59,044 bases of DNA from Actinomycetales bacterium JB111 (GTDB taxonomy: Bacteria > Actinomycetota > Actinomycetes > Actinomycetales > Actinomycetaceae). The first letter of the stretch is position 1; each line of letters starts with the position of its first letter. Below are positions 8,638 to 15,703 of this stretch, piece by piece. The translations under genes and the position numbers were made by a program. Under the pieces are notes generated by a model. The model ran no database searches and was not told the DNA's origin. It was given only the letters and a program-made list of their open reading frames with translations. The stretch covers positions 1 through 59,044 of the forward strand of contig FUHX01000026.1 in assembly GCA_900163555.1 (NCBI GenBank). The letters are read 5' to 3'.

Positions 8638-9123
8638 TCAGTAGATCAGCTGGTTGATCGTGGCGCGAACCTCCTCGACGCGCGGCACGTCGTGGAACCG
8701 CACGCCGGACGAGGACTCGGCGTTGATGCTGACGTCGTGGAGCACGAGCGTGCCGCAGCCGAAGATCCTGTCGATGATGCTGCGCTCGGTGCTCACCGCG
8801 GCGATCCGGTCGAGGGACACCTCGTGGGAGCGGCGCACGATGATGCCCCACTGCTGCGAGACCCGGAGGTTCGTCAGCGTGTAGGTGCTCGCGAGCCACT
8901 GCAGGATCGGGACGACGATGAAGATCACCTCGGCGATGATGATCAGCCCGTGCAGGACGACGGGTCCCCAGGTGCCCAGGCCGTCGATGCCCCAGCCGTC
9001 CTCGGGGAAGAAGCGCCACACGATCACGTGGAGCACGATCAGCCCGATCTGCAGCAGGATCGGCAGGGCGAGGATCTTGGCGTGCGTGCGCCCGTGCATG
9101 AGCGTCGTCTCGGTCGGTCGCAT
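8638..9123 (-). CDS. Membrane protein with bacterial PH domain
   Basis: This 161-residue protein has two hydrophobic segments (about residues 18-35, containing LPILLQIGLIVLHVIVW, and 55-80, GPVVLHGLIIIAEVIFIVV) followed by a bacterial PH (YdbS/bPH2) domain carrying YTLTNLRVSQQWGIIVRRSHEV and the family's VSLDRIAAVS. Such proteins sit in the cytoplasmic membrane; their function is mostly unknown. ATG 9123 is preferred because GAGGAAG lies seven bases upstream. The frame remains open further upstream through a poly-threonine tract (bases 9136-9171), which I read as non-coding simple repeat. It is a single gene between Erm and ROK. Confidence 0.78.
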   Translation of the reverse strand: MRPTETTLMHGRTHAKILALPILLQIGLIVLHVIVWRFFPEDGWGIDGLGTWGPVVLHGLIIIAEVIFIVVPILQWLASTYTLTNLRVSQQWGIIVRRSHEVSLDRIAAVSTERSIIDRIFGCGTLVLHDVSINAESSSGVRFHDVPRVEEVRATINQLIY

Positions 9124-9135
9124 GTCGGCTTCCTC

Positions 9136-9171
9136 GGTGGTCGTGGTGGTCGTGGTGGTCGTGGTGGTCGT
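9136..9171. repeat. 9-bp microsatellite upstream of the PH gene
   Basis: About four copies of gtggtggtc lie 13-48 bases upstream of the PH-domain start, in the 5' leader. Copy-number change here could alter leader length and expression; that is inference only. Confidence 0.7.
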
Positions 9172-9273
9172 CCTGCGATGGATGCTACGTGGACCGTCCC
9201 GCCCCGACGACTGCGCGGGATCGTGCACCCCTCCCCTGCCCCGCGGGCTGTTCGACGGCGCGGCCCCACGCCC

Positions 9274-10212
9274 CTACGCGCGGTCTCGCCGACGGGCGCC
9301 GCGGAACGCATCGACCCAGCCTGCGGCGTCCAGGTCACGAGGGAGCGGCGAGCGCCGACCCGTCGCGTCCGCGAGCCGCCGGGCGGTCGCCGCCGGGACC
9401 CCCGCGCGGCGCAGGACGTCCGCCAGACCCCGTCCCGGGCCGGAGAAGACCCGCCCGACCCACGAGCGGTAGTCCGCGGCGACGTCGTGCCCGAGGAGGG
9501 GACGGCGACGCCGGTCGACGACGAGGATCCCCGCGTCCACCGACGGCCGGGGGCGGAACGCGGACGCCGGCACGCGTCGGTCGAGGACGAACTGGTACCA
9601 GGGCCAGGACTGCGCCGTCATCTTCGTCCCTCCGCCGACCCCGGCCCGCTTCCGGGCCACCTCCCACTGGACGACGAGCACGGCGGATGACCACCCGTCG
9701 CCGTCGAGGAGGTGTCGGAGGGCGGGCGTGGTGAGGTGGAACGGGATGTTCGCGACGACGACCGACCCGCGCGGCGGCGCGTGCTCGAGCAGGTCGCCCG
9801 CACGGATACGGACGTGGGCGGGTGTGCGGGCGTTCAGCTCGCGCGCCCGCCGCGGGTCGATCTCGATACCGGTCAGCGGGCGGCGCAGCGCCACGAGGGA
9901 GCGCGTGAGCGCGCCATCACCGGTCCCCCATTCGACGATCGGCCCCGGTCGCGACCGCACGAGGGTCACGATGCGGTCGACGACGCGCCGGTCGACGAGG
10001 AAGTTCTGGCCCAGCTCGTGCCGGCCGCCGACGAAACGGGTGGTTGTCGCGCCGAAGGGATCGCCGGGTTCACCGGGATCGGTCCGGGGTGCTCGACGGC
10101 CCGTGTCCGGGCGTCCGACGCCCGCGGTGGACTCGGCGCCCGCCGTGCGACGGCGGCGGGCGGGTCGCGTGCGGGAGTGGTTGTTCGGTCGTGGTTTCTT
10201 GCGCGCGGGCAT
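9274..10212 (-). CDS. erm: 23S rRNA (adenine-N6)-methyltransferase, Erm family
   Basis: This 312-residue methyltransferase shows the Erm hallmarks: HELGQNFL near 65 (rRNA and cofactor binding), motif I EWGTGDGALT at 94-103 for S-adenosylmethionine, acidic IEIDPRR, and the catalytic NIPF at 155-158. The first 50 residues are very basic and disordered, as in actinomycete Erm proteins such as ErmE. Erm enzymes methylate A2058 of 23S rRNA and block macrolides, lincosamides and streptogramin B. KsgA/RsmA is the alternative, but the HELGQNFL start, the basic tail and NIPF favour Erm. ATG 10212 has GGAG upstream. No leader peptide or attenuator was found. It stands alone and may be intrinsic rather than acquired, since its base composition matches its neighbours. 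Confidence 0.88.
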   Translation of the reverse strand: MPARKKPRPNNHSRTRPARRRRTAGAESTAGVGRPDTGRRAPRTDPGEPGDPFGATTTRFVGGRHELGQNFLVDRRVVDRIVTLVRSRPGPIVEWGTGDGALTRSLVALRRPLTGIEIDPRRARELNARTPAHVRIRAGDLLEHAPPRGSVVVANIPFHLTTPALRHLLDGDGWSSAVLVVQWEVARKRAGVGGGTKMTAQSWPWYQFVLDRRVPASAFRPRPSVDAGILVVDRRRRPLLGHDVAADYRSWVGRVFSGPGRGLADVLRRAGVPAATARRLADATGRRSPLPRDLDAAGWVDAFRGARRRDRA

Positions 10213-10589
10213 GCGGGCTCCGTCTCGAGGCAGGTGGGAGCCGGGCAGCAGGACGCCGCCCGGCCAGGCCGGGCGACGGCGCGAGTGCGTCGAAAGTGTG
10301 AACGTGGACCCGCGCCGTCAGCGGCGGCGGATCCGGACGTAGATCGCCATGGAGCTCATGCAGGAAGGGTAGGAGGCGCGGGCGCCGTCGGGCGATGGAT
10401 TTTCCCCGGGCGACCCGACACTTCTGGTCCCGAGACGCCCGGTCTCTTGCCCGCCCGGGCGGGCTCCGACGTCGGGCCGATCCGGACGTGGGGAGGGGAG
10501 ATGTGTGGTGTGCTGTCGATCCGAGGCGAGCTCGATCGTCTACCCGGTGACGGCGCCGTCCGGGCGCCCGGTTCACGAAGGAGAACGAG
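10213..10589. other. Divergent intergenic region between erm and the YCII/sigma operon
   Basis: These 377 bases hold no gene. They contain a perfect 16-bp palindrome (gcccgcccgggcgggc, 10449-10464), an ECF42-type promoter at 10514-10540, and the ribosome binding site AAGGAG before 10590. The erm promoter must lie in the left half but is not obvious. Confidence 0.6.
10514..10540 (+). promoter_or_regulatory. Candidate ECF42 autoregulatory promoter
   Basis: TGTCGA (10514-10519), a 17-base spacer and CGTC (10537-10540) match the -35 TGTCGA and -10 CG(A/T)C preference reported for ECF42 sigma factors (from memory of that literature). It lies about 50 bases before the YCII gene that precedes the ECF42 gene, as expected for autoregulation. 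Confidence 0.65.
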
Positions 10590-10940
10590 ATGAAGTACGT
10601 CATGCTGCTCATGGGCTACCACGACGGACCGAGCTGCGGCGAGGACGAGGCACCCGGCGAGGAGGAGTTCATGGCCTTCGACGCCGAGCTCGAGAAGGCC
10701 GGCGTCAACGCCGGAGGGATCGCCCTCGCCGCCGACCCGGAGGACTTCACATCGGTGACGAAGGCGTCCCGGGACGCGGAGGCCGTCGTCACGGCGGGCC
10801 CGTACCCGGAGAGCCGAGAGTTCGTCGGCGGCACCTGGATCCTCGACGTGAAGGACCTCGACGAGGCGCTCGAGTGGGCGAAGAAGTGCCCCGCGGCGGT
10901 CGGCGGCCGCATCGAGATCCGGCCGCTGCTCGAGTTCTGA
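10590..10940 (+). CDS. YCII-domain (DGPF-type) protein
   Basis: This 116-residue protein begins MKYVMLLMGYHDG and has the YCII fold with the conserved HDGP at 11-14, where most relatives have DGPF, and the C-terminal EALEWAKKCPA / IEIRPLLEF segment. YCII proteins are small, often dimeric and lyase-like. Genes of this type are the constant neighbours of ECF42 sigma factors, as here: the sigma gene follows after 17 bases. The start ATG has a good AAGGAG at seven bases. Its role in the sigma circuit is unknown; it is probably a target and partner rather than an anti-sigma factor. Confidence 0.9.
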   Translation: MKYVMLLMGYHDGPSCGEDEAPGEEEFMAFDAELEKAGVNAGGIALAADPEDFTSVTKASRDAEAVVTAGPYPESREFVGGTWILDVKDLDEALEWAKKCPAAVGGRIEIRPLLEF

Positions 10941-10957
10941 CCTCCGCCTCCTGCGTC

Positions 10958-12367
10958 GTGCACACGGATTCCGACCCGGCCGGGCCCGGGGAGCCCGGGC
11001 CGGCAGGCCTCGAACCCGCCGGGTCCGAGACTGCCGGGCCCGGGGCCACCGGCCCTGACCCGACCGGCCCCGACCCTTCCGGCCCCGACGAGGTCCTCGC
11101 CGCGTTCCACCGCGACGAGCGCAGCCGCCTCATCGCCGCGCTCGTCGCCCGGTTCCGGGACCTCGACCTGGCCGAGGACGCGGCGCAGGAGGCGATGGAG
11201 GCGGCCCTCACCCGGTGGCCGCAGGACGGGGTTCCCGACAGCCCGCTCGCCTGGCTGATCACGACTGCGCGCCGCAAGGCGCTCGACCGGGTCCGGCGCG
11301 ACGACACGCTCGCGCGCCGGGTCGCCGAGCTCGCGATCGCCCAGGGCGACGTCCGGGCGGCGACCGAGCGAACGGCACCCGGCGCCGACGACGTCGTCGA
11401 GACCCATCGGGCGCGCGGCGACCACCTGCCCGACGACCGACTCGCCATGCTGCTCGGCTGCTGCCACCCGGCGATCGCCCCCGCGGACCGGGTGGCGCTC
11501 ATGCTCCGCTTCGTCGGCGGGCTGACCACCGCCGAGGCCGCCGCGGCGCTCCTCGTGCCGGTGCCGACCCTCCAGGCCCGGATCACGCGGGCGAAGAAGC
11601 GGATCGTCGCCAACCGGATCCCGATGACGGGCCCGGAGTCCCCCGAGGCCTTCGAGGAACGGCTCCCCCTCGTGCTCACCGCGATCGCGCTCGTGTTCAC
11701 CGAGGGCCAGGACGCCACGGCCGGCGCGGTCCGGCAGCGCAGAGAGCTGACCGGCGAGGCGATCCGGCTCGCCCGGCTCCTGCACTCCCTGCTGCCCGGG
11801 CGGGCGGAACCGGCCGGGCTGCTGGCCGTCGTCCTGCTCGGGGACGCCAGGCGCGGCGCGCGCATCGACGCGGACGGGGTGCCGGTGCCGCTGGAGGACC
11901 AGGACCGCACGGCGTGGGACGCCGAGCAGCTCGCCGAGGGGATCGCTCTCGCGGAGCGGGCCGCCTCGCTCCCCGACGCCGGTCCGTTCGCGATCCAGGG
12001 CGCGATCGCGGCCGTGTACGCCGAGGCCGGGAGCTTCGAGGCGACCGACTGGGCGCAGGTCGTCGCGCTGTACGACCTGCTCCTCGCGCGCGGTGCGGAC
12101 CCGATCGTCGAGATGAACCGGGCGATCGCCGTCGGGCGTCGGGACACGCCCGAGGCCGGGCTCGCCCTCCTCGAGGGCCTTGAGCACGAGCCGCAGCTCG
12201 CCGATCACGCGCCGTACGCGATCGCGCTCGCCATGTTCCACGAGGAGCTCGCCCACGACGACGACGCGCGCCGGCACTATGAGCGCGCCAAGGGGATGGT
12301 CGCCAACGCGGCGTTCGCCGCGTTCGTCGACCGGCGGCTGGCAGGGCTCGGACCGGACGACACGTAG
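10958..12367 (+). CDS. ECF42-type RNA polymerase sigma factor with C-terminal TPR-like extension
   Basis: This protein of 469 residues has sigma region 2 at about 50-115 (RDLDLAEDAAQEAMEAALTRW, split here only by description), region 4 at about 175-215 (LTTAEAAAALLVPVPTLQ) and a 250-residue helical C-terminal extension (DUF6596/TPR-like) that is essential in ECF42 proteins and replaces an anti-sigma factor. The first 45 residues are a low-complexity Pro/Gly stretch with GPDPTGPDPSGPDE repeats. GTG 10958 is chosen as the only reasonable start after the YCII stop; it lacks a clear ribosome binding site, so coupling to YCII translation is likely. It ends nine bases from the convergent LCP gene. 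Confidence 0.88.
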   Translation: MHTDSDPAGPGEPGPAGLEPAGSETAGPGATGPDPTGPDPSGPDEVLAAFHRDERSRLIAALVARFRDLDLAEDAAQEAMEAALTRWPQDGVPDSPLAWLITTARRKALDRVRRDDTLARRVAELAIAQGDVRAATERTAPGADDVVETHRARGDHLPDDRLAMLLGCCHPAIAPADRVALMLRFVGGLTTAEAAAALLVPVPTLQARITRAKKRIVANRIPMTGPESPEAFEERLPLVLTAIALVFTEGQDATAGAVRQRRELTGEAIRLARLLHSLLPGRAEPAGLLAVVLLGDARRGARIDADGVPVPLEDQDRTAWDAEQLAEGIALAERAASLPDAGPFAIQGAIAAVYAEAGSFEATDWAQVVALYDLLLARGADPIVEMNRAIAVGRRDTPEAGLALLEGLEHEPQLADHAPYAIALAMFHEELAHDDDARRHYERAKGMVANAAFAAFVDRRLAGLGPDDT

Positions 12368-12376
12368 GCGGGCGCG

Positions 12377-13561
12377 TCACTGGACCTGGGGGCCCAGCCG
12401 GTCGCCGAGATGCGGGTGGGAGTCCAGGAACTCCTGCGCCCGGTCCTCGGCGATCGCGTCGGACAGCAGCCTCAGCCCCTCGAAGTCGACCTCGACGATC
12501 GCCATCCGCCGGTCCGGGCTCCATCCCGTGCCGACGACCGGGATCGTCATGAAGGTGACGTCGTTCGGACGCATGTCCCGTCCGCTCAGTGCCAGCCTCA
12601 CCATCTCCGTCGTCGAGAAGTCCTCGTCGACGGCGAGGGAGCCCGCGACGGTCTCTGCCAGACCCGTCGTTCGGACCGGGTTGCTCAGGGCGCCGTCGGA
12701 GATCGCGGCGTTCATGAGCGCCCGCACCCAGTTCTGCTGCCGCTGCACGCGGCCGAAGTCGCCGCCGGGTGTGTTCATGCGGTCGCGCGCGTAGACGAGG
12801 GCCTCCTCGCCGTCGAGCAGGTGCGTCCCAGGATCGAGGTCGACCTCCCGACCGTCCCTGTCCGTGCCCTCCACGCCGTTCGGCAGGGTGATGGTCACGC
12901 CGCCGAGCTCGTCGGTCAGGTCGGCGAAGGACTCGAAGTCGGCGAGCACGAAGTAGTCGATCGGGATGCCGGTGAGGTCCTCGACGGTCTGGATCATGAG
13001 CGAGGGCCCGCCGAACGAGAACGCGGCGTTGACGCGGTTCTCGCCATGTCCGGGGATCGGCACGTACGAGTCGCGGGGGAACGACATCACCGTCGCGTCC
13101 TCGCGGTCACCCGCGACGTGGACGATCATGATCGCGTCGGTCCGCTGCGCGCCGACCTGCCACTGCGAGGGGTCGCCCGCGGAGATCCGGGAGTCCGAGC
13201 CCAGGACGAGGATGTTCACGGGTGTGCCGCCAGATCCCTCGTCGTGGGCCGGGCGGTCGGTGAGGCTCTCGAACGGATCCGGGATGCGCTCGAGCGCACC
13301 CTCGATGCGACTGTTGACGTACAGGACCACAAGGCCGGCGCCGACGACCAGCACCATCACGAGGCCGAGAGAGATGACGAGGGCAAGTCGACCGCCTCTC
13401 AGTCTGCGGCGTCGACGCCCGCCCCGGACCTCACCGTCTCCGCCGGAGTGGTCGAGGTCGAGGACGTCGTCGGCGAGGGTGCCCTCGCCCGCATCGTCGG
13501 TGGTCCGGTCGGGCGCGTCGTTCGGCTCGGCTGCTGCGTCGTCGGGCGTCGAGGTCGTCAC
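12377..13561 (-). CDS. LytR-CpsA-Psr (LCP) family cell-wall glycopolymer ligase
   Basis: This 394-residue membrane protein has a disordered acidic N-terminus, a basic GGRRRRRLRGG stop-transfer region, one transmembrane helix at about 58-80 and an extracellular LCP domain (about 112-290). The domain shows NILVLGSDSR, RTDAIMIVHV, SFPRDSYVPIPG and the loop VQRQQNWVRAL: the Arg and Asp residues that bind the polyprenyl pyrophosphate. LCP proteins attach teichoic acid, arabinogalactan or capsule polymers to peptidoglycan. GTG 13561 follows GGAGGACACT. It converges on the sigma gene with only nine bases between, and no terminator is visible there. Confidence 0.92.
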   Translation of the reverse strand: MTTSTPDDAAAEPNDAPDRTTDDAGEGTLADDVLDLDHSGGDGEVRGGRRRRRLRGGRLALVISLGLVMVLVVGAGLVVLYVNSRIEGALERIPDPFESLTDRPAHDEGSGGTPVNILVLGSDSRISAGDPSQWQVGAQRTDAIMIVHVAGDREDATVMSFPRDSYVPIPGHGENRVNAAFSFGGPSLMIQTVEDLTGIPIDYFVLADFESFADLTDELGGVTITLPNGVEGTDRDGREVDLDPGTHLLDGEEALVYARDRMNTPGGDFGRVQRQQNWVRALMNAAISDGALSNPVRTTGLAETVAGSLAVDEDFSTTEMVRLALSGRDMRPNDVTFMTIPVVGTGWSPDRRMAIVEVDFEGLRLLSDAIAEDRAQEFLDSHPHLGDRLGPQVQ

Positions 13562-13711
13562 AGTGTCCTCCGAGATCAGAGGTTGACCGCGACCTCACCC
13601 CTCGCGGAGCCGCTCGTCAGGTGGACCCAGATGCTACCGCTGACGCGGCGGCGCGCGAGGGTTTCCGGGGAGCCGCTACGCCAGGGGAACCGGGGGCGGG
13701 CCGACCGTGCG

Positions 13712-13791
13712 CTGGACCGAGCGTGTGGTGGTCCGTGCACGCAGTGGTTCGGGCTGGCGGTGGTTCGTTCGCGCGGTGGTTCAGACGCACA
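13712..13791. repeat. Degenerate 16-bp tandem repeats
   Basis: Five copies in exact 16-base phase begin at 13712, 13728, 13744, 13760 and 13776. The core is gtggttcg followed by variable bases (gtggttcgggctggcg, gtggttcgttcgcgcg). Similar blocks continue out of phase to about 13835. They fill the gap between the LCP gene and the SIS gene. Confidence 0.6.
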
Positions 13792-13859
13792 GGCTCGAGC
13801 GCGCGGTGATTCGACCGTGTGCTGGTTCGGGAGGTCGGCCGGCGGCAGGATGGGTGCCG

Positions 13860-14408
13860 ATGACTTCCGCCGCTCCGTCCGAGTCCCCCGCGCCCCGCCG
13901 GCTGGCCGCCGAGATCGATCGCGTCCTCGCCGCCGTCTCCCCCGCCGAGTACTCGGCGGCGCGGGACCTCCTTGGCGCCCGGTCCGGCGCCACGTTCGTC
14001 CTCGGGCAGGGGCGGTCGGGGCTCGTCGCCAGGATGGCGGCGATGCGGTTCATGCACCTCGGTCGGGCTGCGCACGCCGTCGGCGAATCGACGGCACCCG
14101 CGATCGGGGAGGCCGACCTCCTGGTGGCCATCTCGTCGTCGGGGACGACTCCCGGCACCATGGCGGCGGCGAGGATCGCCGCGAGCCTCGGCGCGGAGGT
14201 TCTCGCAGTGACCGCGAGCGAGGACTCGCCCCTCGCGGAGCTGGGGTCGCGCACGCTCCTCGTGCCGGCCGGCGACTCGGAGCAGTTTGGGAACTCCCTG
14301 TTCGAGCAGTCCGCGCTCCTCCTGCTCGACGCGCTCGTGCTCGACCTGTCGGGCGGGGACGAGGCGACCTACCGGGAGATGGCCGCCCGCCACACGAACC
14401 TCGAGTAG
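13860..14408 (+). CDS. SIS-domain protein, 6-phospho-3-hexuloisomerase-like
   Basis: This 182-residue protein is a single SIS domain: GQGRSGLVARMAAMRFMHLG, the serine-rich ISSSGTTPGTM phosphate loop, VLAVTASEDSPLAELG, and the family C-terminus GDSEQFGNSLFEQSALLLLDA. That last segment is characteristic of 6-phospho-3-hexuloisomerase, which turns hexulose-6-phosphate into fructose-6-phosphate in the ribulose monophosphate pathway. Its usual partner, hexulose-phosphate synthase, is not in this window, so it may act on another phosphosugar. ATG 13860 fits the conserved N-terminal length; a second ATG at 13850 is out of frame. The upstream region is the 16-bp repeat array. Confidence 0.8.
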   Translation: MTSAAPSESPAPRRLAAEIDRVLAAVSPAEYSAARDLLGARSGATFVLGQGRSGLVARMAAMRFMHLGRAAHAVGESTAPAIGEADLLVAISSSGTTPGTMAAARIAASLGAEVLAVTASEDSPLAELGSRTLLVPAGDSEQFGNSLFEQSALLLLDALVLDLSGGDEATYREMAARHTNLE

Positions 14409-14440
14409 CGGGCACCGTGCTTCGGCTGAGGTCCCGTCGT

Positions 14441-14659
14441 TCAGAGATCCATCAAGAGGGCAAGGGTCTCGCGCACCTCACCGAGAACCACTGGTCCGAC
14501 GTGTCCCGCGCGACCGATGATGCGCGCGGTCGCGACCGAGCGCAGATGCTGGCACTGAGCCGATGACCGTGCGTCCAACCCGTTCTCATCGTCCGCGTCG
14601 ATGACGATCTCGGTGACGTCACCCGGCGCCAGCGTTGAGCCACGCCAGTTCGTCCTCGG
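14441..14659 (-). pseudogene. C-terminal remnant of a PemK/MazF-family toxin
   Basis: Reading the minus strand from 14659 gives 72 residues without a start codon, bounded upstream by an in-frame TGA. It contains APGDVTEIVIDADDENGLD, SSAQCQHLRSVATARI and LGEVRETLALLMDL, which match the second half of PemK/MazF endoribonucleases (strand, dimer helix and the LRSVxxxRI and C-terminal helix segments). The N-terminal half with the catalytic Arg is absent. The remnant overlaps the end of the small antitoxin-like gene in another frame. I read this as a toxin-antitoxin pair that has lost DNA across its junction. The family call rests on motif memory. Confidence 0.5.
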
Positions 14660-14765
14660 TCAGGTCCACCGCGAGGTCCCGCCCCATGGCGTCCTGCCGC
14701 AGGGATCGCAGTGCGCGGCTCACGGTCTGGTCGGCGTTCTCGTGGCGCTCCGGCGGCCGGCTCAT
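14619..14765 (-). CDS. Small antitoxin-like protein
   Basis: This 48-residue gene overlaps the stop codon of the dehydratase/VOC gene by four bases (ATGA), which supports it being real. The protein has a charged helical part (QTVSRALRSLRQDAMGRD) and ends DLTEDELAWLNAGAG, resembling C-terminal toxin-binding segments of MazE-like antitoxins. The MazF-like remnant overlaps its last codons. It may be truncated at its C-terminus by the same event that damaged the toxin. A free-standing unknown protein is the alternative. Confidence 0.4.
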   Translation of the reverse strand: MSRPPERHENADQTVSRALRSLRQDAMGRDLAVDLTEDELAWLNAGAG

Positions 14766-15492
14766 GCTGACGGCACCGCCGACACGTCGGCGCACAGGAC
14801 GCCCGTGTTGCCGTCCTGGTCCGCGATGACCGTGAGCATCGGCGAGCTGGAGTCGTCCACGACCGTGCCGCCCGCGGCCAGCGCGGCGGCGATGCGGTCG
14901 TTCACGACCTCGGGGGCGACGTAGACCTCGACGTGGAACCGTTGGCCCCCTGACTCGCCGTCGCTCGGGTCACCGAACCAGAGGTTCGGCACGCGCCCGA
15001 GTGCGTCGCGGATCTCGTCACCCTCCGGGGTTCCCCGCCCCTGGTCCTCCGCGTTGCCGGTGAGCAGCGCGACCCACACCGGAGCGACCGCGGCGGACTG
15101 GCCGGTGTCGAGACCGAGCTCGATGTGGCCGACCGAGGACGGATCGGGCGTCAGGCCGTGCTCGGCGGCGATCTCGCTGATGGGCGGGCAAGGTCCAGGT
15201 CCACCCGGGTGACCCACTGGACCCGGTGCGCGGCGCCGTCGTCGTCCGTGTAGATCGCGTCGTCGCTGACCAGCTTGAGATCGACGGCGTCCGGACTCAC
15301 GGTGATGCGCGGATGGTGCCCGAGCGCGTCTCCGGCCTCCCCCACGGCCGCGACGAACCTGGCGCCGGCTGCGAAGCCGCCGGTCCGGTAGCGGGCGTGC
15401 AGGCCCTGCGCCAGCTTGCGCCAGTCGGCGAGGCCTGCCTCCGCGATCTGATCGCCCATCAGCATGCCCATGCCCTCAGCGTCGTCGCTCAT
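14762..15492 (-). pseudogene. Pterin-dehydratase-like/VOC fusion protein, frameshifted
   Basis: Two overlapping frames join into one protein. Part 1 (from ATG 15492) has the pterin-4a-carbinolamine dehydratase pattern: DWRKLAQGLHARYRTGGF, ALGHHPRITVSPDAVDLKL and WVTRVDLDLAR. Part 2 continues ISEIAAEHGLTPDPSSVGHI and ends in a VOC/glyoxalase-like domain (RFHVEVYVAPEVVNDRIAAAL, GNTGVLCAD). The frame is lost near 15185-15193, in the run gatgggcgggc, where a single missing base would turn CCA TCA AGC into ATC AGC. Fusions of these two domains are common in actinobacteria. The break may be a true mutation or an assembly error in a G run. The 48-residue gene follows with a four-base overlap. Confidence 0.75.
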
Positions 15493-15703
15493 CTTCACGA
15501 GACTAGGGGCAGGCACCCACGGGGCGGTCGAGATGCGTCAAAGGTTGCACCTTCTGCCCTTCACCCCTGACGCAATCAGGGGCCACGGGGCGTTTCCCGG
15601 GCCAAGTTTTCGCATCGCAGCAGTCGGTGTCGACGAGCACCTGCATAGTCAGACCGGGCGTGGCCGAACGAACGACCCGTTCTACCGAGCTCGCCGGATC
15701 GGG

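Noticed and set aside
9136-9228. Poly-threonine N-terminus of the PH-domain protein
   Set aside because: A good ribosome binding site precedes the internal ATG 9123, and the poly-Thr region is a simple DNA repeat.
10505-10957. Sigma factor starting before the YCII gene
   Set aside because: The upstream part of the frame overlaps YCII in another frame and has no sigma or protein-like features; GTG 10958 is sufficient.
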